A stretch of DNA of 64,000 bases from NCBI RefSeq assembly GCF_015220045.1, contig NZ_JADBGB010000001.1, positions 620,001 through 684,000 of the forward strand. The letters run 5' to 3'. The stretch comes from Marivivens aquimaris. Its GTDB lineage: Bacteria; Pseudomonadota; Alphaproteobacteria; Rhodobacterales; Rhodobacteraceae. Shown here in pieces: positions 14,990 to 22,859 of the stretch. The notes under the pieces are model-generated. The model was given only the letters and a program-made list of their open reading frames with translations, was not told where the DNA came from and searched no databases. Each line of letters opens with the position of its first letter. The first letter of the stretch is position 1. The position numbers and the translations under genes were made by a program.

Positions 14990-15922
14990 ATGAATAAGCC
15001 ACTCAAACTCGACGCCCAAATGACCGAGGTGACGCAGCGCAACGCGCTGCTGGTGGAAACCCTTGAAACTGACATGGCGACCTCGAATGCACTCGGCGCT
15101 GTCCTCGAAACTCTGCGCGGGTATCAGGAGAAGGCCAACATCGAGATCGAGAACGTGTACGGCTACGCGGTTATGGTGAAGTTCACTTTCCGTGGCACAA
15201 TGCCGGATGTAGAGGACGACGGCCCGTTCCTGATCGAAGATGAGGTCGAGGACAACATCCCGACCGAGCCGCCTCTTGCCATCGAGACGCTGAAACAGAG
15301 CGTCACCGACTGCCGCGAGACGTCCAGCCAGTTCATCGCGACCCAGAATGATCCGGTCGAGGCCGAGGCCCAGCTTGAGGCCGAAGCGCCGAAAGCCGAA
15401 GATCCCGCTCCAGCGGAACTCAAACGGGGGCCGTACACCGAGGACGAGGACATTGCCGTGCTGGACCTCACCGACGAAGGGCTGTCGGTCAAGGAAATCG
15501 GCGCGAAGCTCAATCGCCACCCCTCCGGCGTGGCGAGCCGCCTGCGCCTGCTCCAGAAGGTCGCTGCGGCGGATCGCGCCGAAGAGGAGGAAATCGAGAC
15601 CGCGCCGCAACTGCCGCCCGCAAAGCCCACTAAGCCCACGGCTGGGTCGTACCAGATGCCGGAAACCGGCTCGATCACTCTGGCCGAGGCCAAGCTGCAC
15701 TACGAGGCTCTGGAGCCTGACCCGAATTGGACCGTGAAGGATGACTTCATCCTCCTCGGTCGCCACTGCCGCGGCGAGTCTATGGGCAACATCGCGAACG
15801 ACCTCAGTAAGACGAAGCAGGAGGCGGTGAACCGGTTCCGCAAGATCATGCCGAACACCAGCAACCCCCATAACCCCGGAAAACTCTACGCGGTCCTCAA
15901 GGCCATGCCCGAGGCGCTGTGA
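14990..15922 (+). CDS. Protein with two Myb/SANT-like HTH segments, 310 aa
   Basis: Start at ATG 14990, after CGGAGAACAATGAA. One HTH-like block is at ~143-182 (GPYTEDEDIAVLDLTDEGLS, then EIGAKLNRHPSGVASRLRLL). The other is at ~241-280 (NWTVKDDFILLGRHCRGESM, then IANDLSKTKQEAVNRF). Both have the spacing of Myb/SANT or GcrA-like domains. An acidic Ala/Glu/Pro linker precedes each. The N-terminal ~100 residues are helical and unassigned. Probably a DNA-binding regulator of phage genes. Confidence 0.5.
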   Translation: MNKPLKLDAQMTEVTQRNALLVETLETDMATSNALGAVLETLRGYQEKANIEIENVYGYAVMVKFTFRGTMPDVEDDGPFLIEDEVEDNIPTEPPLAIETLKQSVTDCRETSSQFIATQNDPVEAEAQLEAEAPKAEDPAPAELKRGPYTEDEDIAVLDLTDEGLSVKEIGAKLNRHPSGVASRLRLLQKVAAADRAEEEEIETAPQLPPAKPTKPTAGSYQMPETGSITLAEAKLHYEALEPDPNWTVKDDFILLGRHCRGESMGNIANDLSKTKQEAVNRFRKIMPNTSNPHNPGKLYAVLKAMPEAL

Positions 15923-16149
15923 CCTACTCCCGTCGTCCCTCAGCGATGGGAGGGAAAGAGCTGCCTGACGACTACGTGGTTCTCGCCGCAGGGCGTCCCA
16001 TAGGTCGCACGTACCTCAACACCACCATCGCTGCGGATCGCCCGTATCGCTGGTTCTGGCGCATGGACGCCGGAACCCACCGAGAGGGCCAAGCGGACGG
16101 CCTCGCCACCGCGCTCAAGTCCATCACCGCCGCATTCGAGGAGAAGTGA
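15919..16149 (+). CDS. Hypothetical phage protein, 76 aa
   Basis: GTG start at 15919 overlapping the previous stop (GTGA); ATG 15946 is an alternative giving 67 residues. Contains RPYRWFWRMDAG and an Ala-rich C-terminal helix. No family recognised. Soluble. Confidence 0.45.
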   Translation: MTYSRRPSAMGGKELPDDYVVLAAGRPIGRTYLNTTIAADRPYRWFWRMDAGTHREGQADGLATALKSITAAFEEK

Positions 16150-16338
16150 ATGCCCCGCAAACATCCCCGCCCGAAGGCCCGCAAGATGCTGGCTCAGAAG
16201 CGTGACCGCATCGCCCGCAAAACCGCCAAGCAGATCGCTAAGACACCGCGTTATGTGGTGGTTGTGCCAAACGACAGAGTTCCTCAGGTGACGGCCTTCG
16301 TGGCCGCTGCTCTGGGGAAGTTCAGCAAGAGGCGCTGA
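16150..16338 (+). CDS. Very basic small protein, 62 aa
   Basis: The first 30 residues carry about 14 Lys/Arg (MPRKHPRPKARKMLAQKRDR), followed by a hydrophobic strand (YVVVVPN). The start codon directly follows the previous stop. Composition suggests nucleic-acid or ribosome binding; nothing else supports a function. Confidence 0.45.
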   Translation: MPRKHPRPKARKMLAQKRDRIARKTAKQIAKTPRYVVVVPNDRVPQVTAFVAAALGKFSKRR

Positions 16339-16341
16339 GCC

Positions 16342-16614
16342 ATGCGCAAGCCTAAGGCCCGCCGTCTGAAATGCGGCTCCATCGTGCACAGCCGGAGCAT
16401 TCACAGCCAACAGGGCGTCCTGCCCGGTGATGGGATCACGACCGAGGAGTACCAGCGCATTTCGGCACAGCTGGCCGAGGAGCGCAGCGCGATCCGCCGC
16501 AAAGGATACCTGCTGTGTGAGGTCGCCACGAGCGACCTCACCGCTGAGGAGTTCAACGAGCTCGCCGCCGCAGAGCGGCGCGAGGCAAAGACCAACACGA
16601 AAGCAAAGCCATGA
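16342..16614 (+). CDS. Hypothetical phage protein, 90 aa
   Basis: Basic N-terminus (MRKPKARRLKCGS), then a helical region rich in Glu/Ala with a short predicted helix-turn (TAEEFNELAAAERREAK). Ends ATGA-coupled to the zinc-ribbon gene. No family recognised. Confidence 0.45.
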   Translation: MRKPKARRLKCGSIVHSRSIHSQQGVLPGDGITTEEYQRISAQLAEERSAIRRKGYLLCEVATSDLTAEEFNELAAAERREAKTNTKAKP

Positions 16615-17147
16615 TCGAACAACCGGATTGGAAGCCAGAAAACCTCGACTGCAAATGCCTGCTCTGTGGCGAGAACGAGGCGGTCGGCAAATTCAACGGC
16701 GAAGAGGTCTGCACCTATTGCAGCAACGACCGCTTCGCCACTCATTGGGAGGAGCAGGCCCGCTGGCACGACGAGCGCGCCGACAAGGCGCAGCAGAAGC
16801 TCGATGCGATCAACGCCCCGAGCGAGGCATCGCTCCGCGTCATCACTGACATCAGCAACAAGCGGAACAGCTTCCTGACTGGTGGCTTCTGGGGTCGGAT
16901 GAGCGGCAACAGATTCGATAATGGGGAACTGAGCAAAGCGGCGGCGTGCTATGCGCTGCAAGCCGCTGAGGGGCACTATGATCGGGCGCAATGGGCGATG
17001 CCGATTTTCTGGCCCTTCCACCCGACACAATGGAGGCCCGAAACCCGCCGCAATGACCTCCTGACTGCGGCTGCTCTGCTGGTCTGGGAAATCGAGCGCG
17101 CGGACACGACCCCAGCAAACGAAATCAAGTTCAAGGCGCTTTCCTGA
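16611..17147 (+). CDS. Zinc-ribbon phage protein, 178 aa
   Basis: Residues 14-39 hold a zinc-ribbon-like CKCLLC...CTYC. The C-terminal part (SKAAACYALQAAEGHYD, then WPF, WRPETRRNDLLTAAALLVWE) matches a phage protein type I have seen repeatedly without an assigned role. Here a zinc ribbon is fused in front of that core. Ends one base into the next gene. Confidence 0.55.
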   Translation: MIEQPDWKPENLDCKCLLCGENEAVGKFNGEEVCTYCSNDRFATHWEEQARWHDERADKAQQKLDAINAPSEASLRVITDISNKRNSFLTGGFWGRMSGNRFDNGELSKAAACYALQAAEGHYDRAQWAMPIFWPFHPTQWRPETRRNDLLTAAALLVWEIERADTTPANEIKFKALS

Positions 17148-17527
17148 TGGGGCGGCACCTCAGCGAACGCTCCCGTCAGATCCGCGAGCTGCACCAGAAA
17201 GGTCTCAAGCGCCGCGAGATCGCGGCCCAACTGTCGGTCAGCGTCAACGTCATCCGTCAGGCAGTAGAGCAGGGGAGGGAGGTCGGCGCCCTCGAACCAT
17301 TCCGCCCGAAAATCAAAGAGCGGTGTCAGGAGTATATCCGACGCCGAAACTTGCGGCTCGGGAGCGTCAATGACGTGCTTTCGGCACTCAGCGAAAACCA
17401 AATCCTTTGGCTGATCAACAAGACCCAAAAGGCCGAGGAGGAGACGATCGCCGGATACCTGCTCGAACTGGTCCGTGACGCCCACGCCAGCGCCACCGGC
17501 GCTGCAAAATCCAACATCAAACACTGA
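17147..17527 (+). CDS. HTH protein, 126 aa
   Basis: Residues ~5-40 form a resolvase-type helix-turn-helix (QIRELHQKGLKRREIAAQLS, then VSVNVIRQAVEQG). The remainder is helical with a basic middle (RRRNLRLGS) and a Glu-rich C-terminal helix. No recombinase catalytic domain. Probably a phage regulator; the target is unknown. Confidence 0.55.
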   Translation: MGRHLSERSRQIRELHQKGLKRREIAAQLSVSVNVIRQAVEQGREVGALEPFRPKIKERCQEYIRRRNLRLGSVNDVLSALSENQILWLINKTQKAEEETIAGYLLELVRDAHASATGAAKSNIKH

Positions 17528-17540
17528 GGCTAAGATAAAA

Positions 17541-18500
17541 ATGGCTGAGAACAGCAATATCGAATGGACCGACCACACGTTCAACCCGTGGATCGGTTGC
17601 CAGAAAGTCGGGCCGGGCTGCGACAACTGCTATGCTGAAACGTGGGACGCGCGGGGCTTGCAGCAGAGCGAAAGCCGCTGGGGGCCACATGCGATCCGCA
17701 CCCGTACCAGCGCCGCGAATTGGCGTAAGCCGCTGGCGTGGGACCGTGCCGCCGCCGCTGAAGGCATCCGCAAGCGCGTGTTCTGCGCCAGCTTGGCCGA
17801 CGTGTTCGACAACCATCCGTCAATCCAGCAGGAGTGGCGGGACGACCTATGGGCGCTGATCGAGGCGACCCCGCACCTCGACTGGATGCTGCTGACCAAG
17901 CGCCCGTCGAATATCGCCAACATGCTGCCCGTGCCGTTTGACTTCGATAAGCAATATCCGAACGTCTGGCTGGGCTGCACCGTGGTCAATCAGGCAGAGG
18001 CTGACCGCGATATTCCCAAGCTGCTGGCCGTGGATGCGGCGGTGCGGTTCTTGTCGATGGAGCCGCTGCAAGGGCCGGTGGATTTGACGCAATCGGTGCG
18101 TGGCATCCTGCGTTACCCCGAATACGTGAACATCAAGCTGCAATTGGTGATCGTCGGCGGAGAGAGCGGCCCAAAAGCCCGTCCGATGCACCCTGATTGG
18201 GTGCGCGGCCTGCGCGACCAGTGCAGCAAGTACCATGTCGCGTTCCACTTCAAGCAGTGGGGGGAGTGGGGTCCGTGTGACCACATGGGCGACGAAATCG
18301 ATGGCGCGCCCTTCGGGTGCTTCAATGATGCAGGGGAATGGTGCGGCAAGGTCAGCGAGGATTTTGCTAACGCTGGCCGTCAGATCATGTTCCGCGTCGG
18401 AAAGAAGGCCGCTGGCCGGACGCTCGACGGCAGGACGTGGGATGAAACGCCCACCCATCTCTCCACATCTGAGGCCGAACTGTTGGGTGACGAAAAATGA
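17541..18500 (+). CDS. DUF5131 family protein (phage Gp37/Gp68)
   Basis: 319 residues from ATG 17541. The N-terminus reads IEWTDHTFNPWIGC and contains the family's Cys motif GCQKVGPGCDNCYAE (C-x6-C-x2-C, ~19-29), suggestive of an iron-sulfur cluster as in radical-SAM-like proteins. Downstream blocks FCASLADVF, WMLLTKRP, WLGCTV and VIVGGESG are typical of the family. Biochemical activity is not established to my knowledge. Widespread in phages beside nucleic-acid genes. Overlaps the next gene by 4 bp. Confidence 0.85.
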   Translation: MAENSNIEWTDHTFNPWIGCQKVGPGCDNCYAETWDARGLQQSESRWGPHAIRTRTSAANWRKPLAWDRAAAAEGIRKRVFCASLADVFDNHPSIQQEWRDDLWALIEATPHLDWMLLTKRPSNIANMLPVPFDFDKQYPNVWLGCTVVNQAEADRDIPKLLAVDAAVRFLSMEPLQGPVDLTQSVRGILRYPEYVNIKLQLVIVGGESGPKARPMHPDWVRGLRDQCSKYHVAFHFKQWGEWGPCDHMGDEIDGAPFGCFNDAGEWCGKVSEDFANAGRQIMFRVGKKAAGRTLDGRTWDETPTHLSTSEAELLGDEK

Positions 18501-18883
18501 CCGACAATCTTGATGACCCCCACGGCTGCCCAGATCCGCATTGCGCCTGCGAAGGCGCGACTGCGGCCAGCCTCATCGCGAAGCTGGAGCAGAAGGTTGA
18601 GACCCGCAGCCAGTTCGACAACGACGAATGGCATGTGATCGACGGTGCCGATCACCCGTGGGAGGAATGGGTGTTCCTTTACGCCGAGTGGCGGAAGCCA
18701 TGCGGTGATCATGCCAGCCTGGTCTGGGCCGACTGCTTCTACGAGGGCAGGTGGCAGGTTTGGAATCAGCAGGACGAAGCCGCCATCACTCGAATGATGT
18801 ACCGCCGCATCCCGTCCGACTTTTTCCCGCAACCGTTGCACGCGTCGACTGAGACCACGAAGGAAGGAACCGCCAATGACTGA
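18497..18883 (+). CDS. Trp-rich hypothetical protein, 128 aa
   Basis: N-terminal Cys/His cluster CPDPHCAC, then a Trp-rich core (WEEWVFLYAEWRKPCG, DCFYEGRWQVWNQ). No membrane segment or known domain. ATGA-coupled to DUF5131 upstream and overlapping the next gene by 8 bp. Confidence 0.5.
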   Translation: MTDNLDDPHGCPDPHCACEGATAASLIAKLEQKVETRSQFDNDEWHVIDGADHPWEEWVFLYAEWRKPCGDHASLVWADCFYEGRWQVWNQQDEAAITRMMYRRIPSDFFPQPLHASTETTKEGTAND

Positions 18884-19673
18884 TCAGACAGTGAAGGGCT
18901 CACTACGGGATCACGACGTGCAGCAAGGCGACGTCGTGCGCGGGAACAACTGCCAGTTCACCGTCAGCAGCGTCAACGAGTCTGTGGATAAGGCGTTCGG
19001 TCGGACTGACTACGATGATGGCACCACCGTCGAAGATGACTGGTGGCATTACGATGACGATCCAGATTGGGTCATGGTTTCTTGCGCCACTCCGAAGGCT
19101 TGGTATCAGATGACCGACATAGAAAGGCGCGACATATCGTTTGCCGCTATGTCGGGACAGACCATCGAGCTGCTTGCTGAGGTGCCGGGGCACAGCGCTT
19201 GGCTTGTGTGGGATGGTAAGACGCCGCTTTGCGAAGTTGAGCAGAAAGTCCGCATAAAGGCCGCCCCTAGGATCGAGGTGGTGAAAATGTTCGGCAACTA
19301 CCACAATGGCGTGTGGGCCTTTGATAGCGCGAGGTGCATTCCCGCACATACTCACTTCCTGACCATTACTACCCGTGACGGTAATCCCATCGCCGGCACG
19401 TTCCGCGATGAGGACGGCAACGAAATCACTCTGGGCCTTGTGGAGCATGCCGACGCGCCGCAGCCGGAGAAGGTCAGTGGCGATAACGTCGAGGCGCTTG
19501 TCTGTTGCGGCTGTGGGAAGCCCTCCACGCACGGATGCATGGCGGACTGCGGCATCGCCCTCTGCGGCGCACCCCTCTGCGACGAGTGTGTCCACATCGA
19601 CGAAAAAGTCGGCTGGCGGCACGGGCGGCGCGAGCAGTCGTCCATCACCACCGGCAGTGGGGGTGAGAAATGA
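18876..19673 (+). CDS. Hypothetical protein with C-terminal Cys-rich region, 265 aa
   Basis: The N-terminal half is acidic/Trp-rich (DDWWHYDDDPDWVM). The C-terminus has CCGCGKPSTHGCMADCG and then CGAPLCDECVH, a plausible zinc-binding module. No family recognised. It overlaps both neighbours. GC content falls locally (around 19000-19350), which hints at a separate origin for the middle segment. Confidence 0.5.
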   Translation: MTDQTVKGSLRDHDVQQGDVVRGNNCQFTVSSVNESVDKAFGRTDYDDGTTVEDDWWHYDDDPDWVMVSCATPKAWYQMTDIERRDISFAAMSGQTIELLAEVPGHSAWLVWDGKTPLCEVEQKVRIKAAPRIEVVKMFGNYHNGVWAFDSARCIPAHTHFLTITTRDGNPIAGTFRDEDGNEITLGLVEHADAPQPEKVSGDNVEALVCCGCGKPSTHGCMADCGIALCGAPLCDECVHIDEKVGWRHGRREQSSITTGSGGEK

Positions 19674-19939
19674 CGGACAGCAAGCACATTACTGACGCCA
19701 TATTTCAAGCGCCACGCAAGCGGCACTTCGAAATCAAGTGCCTACCGAATACAGCGGAGAGGCGGAGGCAGAAGCTCTGCGAAGCCTTTTCCGCGCTGAA
19801 CTACAACGATGTGATGATGCTCGTGCATGACATCAATCTCGCCCGCGAGGATCGGTCGAAGGAGCACGCCAACCCGTTGCTGGCTATGGCTGAGGCGCTG
19901 AACGACGTACTGCTCGTAGAGGAACACCGGGGGGGATGA
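19670..19939 (+). CDS. Hypothetical phage protein, 89 aa
   Basis: ATGA-coupled to the previous gene. Helical: a basic N-terminus (APRKRHFEIK), then LNYNDVMMLVHDINLARED and NPLLAMAEALNDVLL. No family recognised. Followed by a small membrane ORF. Confidence 0.5.
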   Translation: MTDSKHITDAIFQAPRKRHFEIKCLPNTAERRRQKLCEAFSALNYNDVMMLVHDINLAREDRSKEHANPLLAMAEALNDVLLVEEHRGG

Positions 19940-19942
19940 GGA

Positions 19943-20089
19943 ATGATGCGCGTCGTCGACACCTTATTGCTGCTGACCTGCGTCTTGATCTTCCTCGTGT
20001 TCGTCATCGTCATCGAGCCGATCCGGTGGGTTGCTCGGGCCTTTGGCAAGAGTGCGAAGTCTGACCGACCATCCAAGCGGTCCAGATAG
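19943..20089 (+). CDS. Single-span membrane peptide, 48 aa
   Basis: ATG at 19943 (or 19946) just after GGGGGATGAGGA. Residues 6-25 are a continuous hydrophobic segment (DTLLLLTCVLIFLVFVIVI), followed by a basic tail with Lys/Arg/Ser. Last gene before a strong hairpin. Function unknown. Confidence 0.5.
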   Translation: MMRVVDTLLLLTCVLIFLVFVIVIEPIRWVARAFGKSAKSDRPSKRSR

Positions 20090-20096
20090 GAAAGCG

Positions 20097-20120
20097 GGGG
20101 CGGGGCTTCGGCCCCGCTCC
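20097..20120 (+). terminator. Hairpin closing the middle operon segment
   Basis: GGGGCGGGGC pairs with GCCCCGCTCC (one G-T pair) around a TTCG tetraloop, eight bases after the stop of the membrane peptide. There is no T tract. Confidence 0.6.
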
Positions 20121-20170
20121 ACACCGATAACGATAAAAAATGCTGTTCATCGAATTTTCTGCAACCAAGG

Positions 20171-20241
20171 GTGTTGCAAAATTAAACTAAAAGTCTAATT
20201 TGAGCAATGTAGCCGGAGGGATTGGCCCACCGCGCAGGTAA
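20171..20241 (+). promoter_or_regulatory. Promoter plus structured leader, copy 1
   Basis: Holds GTGTTGCA (20171-20178) and AACTAAAAGTCTA (20185-20197), then a 30-nt block (20212-20241) identical to 22278-22307. The block folds as a hairpin: CGG, A, GGG, loop ATTGG, CCC, A, CCG (20214-20232). The start codon is 14 nt after it. The same spacing of the two upstream boxes occurs in copy 2, so the whole unit is a conserved promoter and 5' leader. Known riboswitch or thermometer classes were not recognised. Confidence 0.65.
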
Positions 20242-20255
20242 GAAAGACCTTAGAC

Positions 20256-20642
20256 ATGAACACCACCGCAGTTAAAGAAACCCTCGCAACCCTGCTGAAG
20301 CTCGACACGCTCGAAACGTGGCGCACGATGCTGGCATCGACGGATTGGTCCGCATCCGTTGAGGAGCTGGCGCCGGATCAGTTCCCCAACCTGTCCACCG
20401 AAGAAAAGGGCAACGTGCTGGGGGTATTCTTTGTCGAGCTTTCCAACGCATACGACCGCACCAAAGCATCGGCTGACTATCGCATTGAGAACCGGTTCGG
20501 CACCGTGAAGTTCTTCAATCGCCGCGACGAGGCATTCGCCACCTTCAACTCCACCTCCAAGAAGGAAGTGAACATGCTCCTCGAAGCCCTCCAGAACGCG
20601 GGCAACACGGTATTCGACCAGACCGAACATCGCTGGCTCTAA
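20256..20642 (+). CDS. Hypothetical protein under leader copy 1, 128 aa
   Basis: Starts MNTTAVKETLATLLKLDTLE; acidic, soluble, no recognised domain. The TWRTMLASTDWSASVEELA region is helical. It is the first gene after the duplicated promoter-leader and after a terminator, so it is independently expressed. A spacer of ~65 bp separates it from the next gene. Confidence 0.6.
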   Translation: MNTTAVKETLATLLKLDTLETWRTMLASTDWSASVEELAPDQFPNLSTEEKGNVLGVFFVELSNAYDRTKASADYRIENRFGTVKFFNRRDEAFATFNSTSKKEVNMLLEALQNAGNTVFDQTEHRWL

Positions 20643-20707
20643 TCAATCACAGGCGGCCCGATCCAGCGCCGCCACCCCACCACCAACGCTCAGAAGGATA
20701 AAGACAG

Positions 20708-20998
20708 ATGACTACCGCAAATGACCTTATCGCACAGCTCACCGCCCGCGCCGCAGAGGTGGACGACTGGGACTTCTCCGTAGATCACCAGATCGACGAA
20801 GATGGCGACGGATACATCACCCTGAGCGTGAAATATGAGGAGAAGCCCGAAGGCTTCGACCCGTCCGAGCCTTGGGAGGCTTTCGCCATGGATCATCTGA
20901 TCGACGCTCACAAATTCGAGGCGAGTCCGGGTAACGATCATCAGGGCCATGTCCACGACTGTATCTCGTTCTCCGTCGTAGACGGTTCGGTCGAGTGA
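20708..20998 (+). CDS. Acidic hypothetical protein, 96 aa
   Basis: Starts after AGAAGGATAAAGACAG. Strongly acidic with DEDGDGYITLSVKY, which resembles an EF-hand loop but lacks flanking helices of a standard pair. Contains His residues near the end (HQGHVHDC). Its stop overlaps the GTG of the next gene. Small acidic phage proteins often mimic DNA or inhibit host enzymes, but there is no direct evidence here. Confidence 0.55.
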   Translation: MTTANDLIAQLTARAAEVDDWDFSVDHQIDEDGDGYITLSVKYEEKPEGFDPSEPWEAFAMDHLIDAHKFEASPGNDHQGHVHDCISFSVVDGSVE

Positions 20999-21345
20999 CG
21001 GGCATGACCACCTTCAAAGCAGCACTCGGCATCTGCGGCCTCTCGCAACAGGAGGCCGCGGACTTTCTCGACGTCTCGGTCCAGACGGTCAAGAACTGGT
21101 CTCGTGGCAAGGGCGATCCGTCGCTCGGTGTCTGGATATCCCTCGCTGACCTCTACGCCGGCATCGAGGACGAGGCCGAAGACGGCGCCAAGGCGATCGA
21201 CATAGACGGCATGGACCGTGCCGCACTCAACACCCCAGCGGTGCAGTATCACCACCACACGGGCGGTGTGGACGCCTCCGCGTCCGCGTCCGCCATGGCG
21301 CTGCTGATCGCGATCCGGAACAGAGATATGGGAGCAGAGAAATGA
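20995..21345 (+). CDS. XRE-like HTH protein, 116 aa
   Basis: Starts at GTG 20995 (overlapping) or ATG 21004. Residues ~10-55 form a clear XRE/HTH segment: LGICGLSQQEAADFLDVSVQ followed by TVKNWSRGKGDPS. The C-terminus is Ala/Ser-rich. Probably a middle-operon regulator. Coupled by ATGA to the next gene. Confidence 0.65.
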   Translation: MTGMTTFKAALGICGLSQQEAADFLDVSVQTVKNWSRGKGDPSLGVWISLADLYAGIEDEAEDGAKAIDIDGMDRAALNTPAVQYHHHTGGVDASASASAMALLIAIRNRDMGAEK

Positions 21346-21722
21346 CCGAGGCACACCCAGCCGCGCCCAAGGAAATGATGGAATACACCAAGGGCTATCG
21401 TGACGCCTTGTCCACGCTCCAGAACATCATCAAGCAGGGCGGCGACCCGTCGGCCTACGTCGACTTCGCCCTGTCGTCCATAGAGCCGGAGGAGAGCGGC
21501 TGGTACCGCATGGACGATCCGAACAACCCCCCGCCGAAGGATGGGACGCCTATCTTGTCTTATTCTGATGGATGCGACGACAAGCGCGAAGCGTTCTTAG
21601 TGGTCTGGTACTGCAAGGACAAGGTCGAGCGGTCCGGCTTTGGGTGGGCGGCATATGAAGTTTCACACATGCTTTCTCCGAATTTATGGGCACCCCTTCC
21701 CCCGCCACCTACTGAGGACTGA
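21342..21722 (+). CDS. DUF551-like phage protein, 126 aa
   Basis: The C-terminal half follows the DUF551 pattern: W-x-R-M-D-D...PPKDGTPILSYSDG, then a VVWYC strand and the ending LWAPLPPPP. The N-terminal 40 residues are a helical extension (YTKGYRDALSTLQNIIKQGG). DUF551 proteins are common in phages and have no known activity. Confidence 0.6.
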   Translation: MTEAHPAAPKEMMEYTKGYRDALSTLQNIIKQGGDPSAYVDFALSSIEPEESGWYRMDDPNNPPPKDGTPILSYSDGCDDKREAFLVVWYCKDKVERSGFGWAAYEVSHMLSPNLWAPLPPPPTED

Positions 21723-21725
21723 GAT

Positions 21726-21983
21726 ATGACGAAGCTCACCACCAAGGCCCGTAAGGAAGCACAGGAAACCGCATGGAGTATGACCGGGATCGGGGCCGAA
21801 ATGTTCGCCCTCTCCATCATGCTCGGCGCTGGCTTTCTCATGCAGTGGGCGTTCTGGTTCATCATCGTGGGCTGGCTAATTTCCTCGGTGGTGAACGGCA
21901 CAACGGGTTTAGTCGACAAGGCGGCTGACGGGGCCTCGCGGTTCAAGTCAGCCGTTCTGCGAAACCCATTTAGGAAGGATTGA
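21726..21983 (+). CDS. Small membrane protein, 85 aa
   Basis: Residues ~25-57 are hydrophobic (MFALSIMLGAGFLMQWAFWF and following), enough for one long or two short spans. The ends are basic (KARKEAQ; RNPFRKD). Not adjacent to the lysis genes, so a holin role is not supported by context. Confidence 0.5.
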   Translation: MTKLTTKARKEAQETAWSMTGIGAEMFALSIMLGAGFLMQWAFWFIIVGWLISSVVNGTTGLVDKAADGASRFKSAVLRNPFRKD

Positions 21984-21986
21984 GCT

Positions 21987-22190
21987 ATGCGAAAGAAGGT
22001 CGTGGGCCGCAACGGTGATCCGGCGGTCGTGGTATCTTGGCCCTCCCAAATCATCCCGGATGCGGGCTTCGTGGATATGAAAGTCGAAGGCTCGCCAGCC
22101 GTGGTTCTGACCCGTGCCCAGCTCGTCAATCTGCGGCAGGCGCTAAGTGTAGCGATCCGAGAACTGTCGGTGCCGGATAAGCGCAAGTGA
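21987..22190 (+). CDS. Hypothetical phage protein, 67 aa
   Basis: Starts MRKKVVGRNGDPAVVV; strand-rich N-terminus and a C-terminal helix (RAQLVNLRQALSVAIRELS). Lies 3 bp after the membrane protein gene and is the last gene before leader copy 2. Family not recognised. Confidence 0.5.
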   Translation: MRKKVVGRNGDPAVVVSWPSQIIPDAGFVDMKVEGSPAVVLTRAQLVNLRQALSVAIRELSVPDKRK

Positions 22191-22238
22191 ACCGTGGGAC
22201 CGTCGGTCGATCTGGCGGTGCCACCTTTCTACCGTCAC

Positions 22239-22307
22239 GTGTTGCATATATGAACTAAAAGTCTATATTCATCTCAAGCCGGAGGGATTGGCCCACCGCG
22301 CAGGTAA
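22239..22307 (+). promoter_or_regulatory. Promoter plus structured leader, copy 2
   Basis: GTGTTGCA at 22239-22246 and AACTAAAAGTCTA at 22253-22265, with the same 14-nt offset as copy 1. The 30-nt block at 22278-22307 is identical to copy 1, including the CGGAGGG/CCCACCG hairpin. Between the boxes and the block the two copies diverge, so the identity is not simple recent duplication of a long segment. A ribosome site (TTGGAG) follows, 11 nt before the ATG. Confidence 0.65.
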
Positions 22308-22322
22308 ATTGGAGACCTAGAG

Positions 22323-22529
22323 ATGAAAGACCTCATCGCAGAATTCGAAGCCCTGAACTTTGACATCACGAGCCGCGCAACCGGAATGGTTGCTGATGCA
22401 GAACGCGGCTTCGACCTCTTCGACAAGAACGTCACCCCCGAGGTCATCGAAGCTCAGAAGGAACTGCTGGCAGCTCTCGAAAAGGTCCGCGACATGGCGG
22501 CAGACATCAACCTCAAATTCCGCAAGTAA
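22323..22529 (+). CDS. Helical protein under leader copy 2, 68 aa
   Basis: Fully helical, acidic: MKDLIAEFEALNFDITSRA and AQKELLAALEKVRDMAADIN suggest a coiled coil or four-helix partner. Monocistronic: its own promoter-leader and a canonical terminator right after. Together these suggest high, regulated expression. Family not recognised. Confidence 0.65.
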   Translation: MKDLIAEFEALNFDITSRATGMVADAERGFDLFDKNVTPEVIEAQKELLAALEKVRDMAADINLKFRK

Positions 22530-22534
22530 CACGA

Positions 22535-22565
22535 AGCCCCGCTGGTCCATCCGGCGGGGCTTTTT
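22535..22565 (+). terminator. Intrinsic terminator of the early/middle region
   Basis: AGCCCCGC (22535-22542) pairs with GCGGGGCT (22554-22561) and runs directly into TTTTT. It ends the monocistronic unit of the 68-aa gene. Confidence 0.85.
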
Positions 22566-22859
22566 CGTTTGCGCGCAACCCTCGACTTGATGTAGGAACG
22601 AGGTGAGCGTGGCGGGCCCCGTCCTGACCCACTAGCCTACGGGTGAAAGATGGTCGCGTATAACGCGCCTCGCTCGATCCGCTTTCATGCAGGTGCAGAC
22701 CGGTGCAGCACATAAGACCCGCTGCGCGTTGGGCTGGGGGATTGATCACCTTCACTGCATCTTCATGAGCGCGGAACGGTCGAGGCACTGTCCGGTGTGC
22801 CAGCGAGAGCGAACAATACCGGCTATGTGGTCCACCGTCCGCGTACCGCGCTCAGCCCC
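22566..22859. other. Stretch without a supported gene
   Basis: About 290 bp between the terminator and the 3' end of the leftward secreted-protein gene. Short frames occur on both strands, but none has a ribosome site or coherent composition. A small CCTCG/CGAGG hairpin (22579-22604) is the only structure noted. No tRNA pattern found by eye. Confidence 0.4.

Noticed and set aside
22566-22859. Possible tRNA or HNH gene (a CPVCQRERT peptide in one frame)
   Set aside because: No cloverleaf by eye; the Cys pair lies in a frame without start site or domain continuity.
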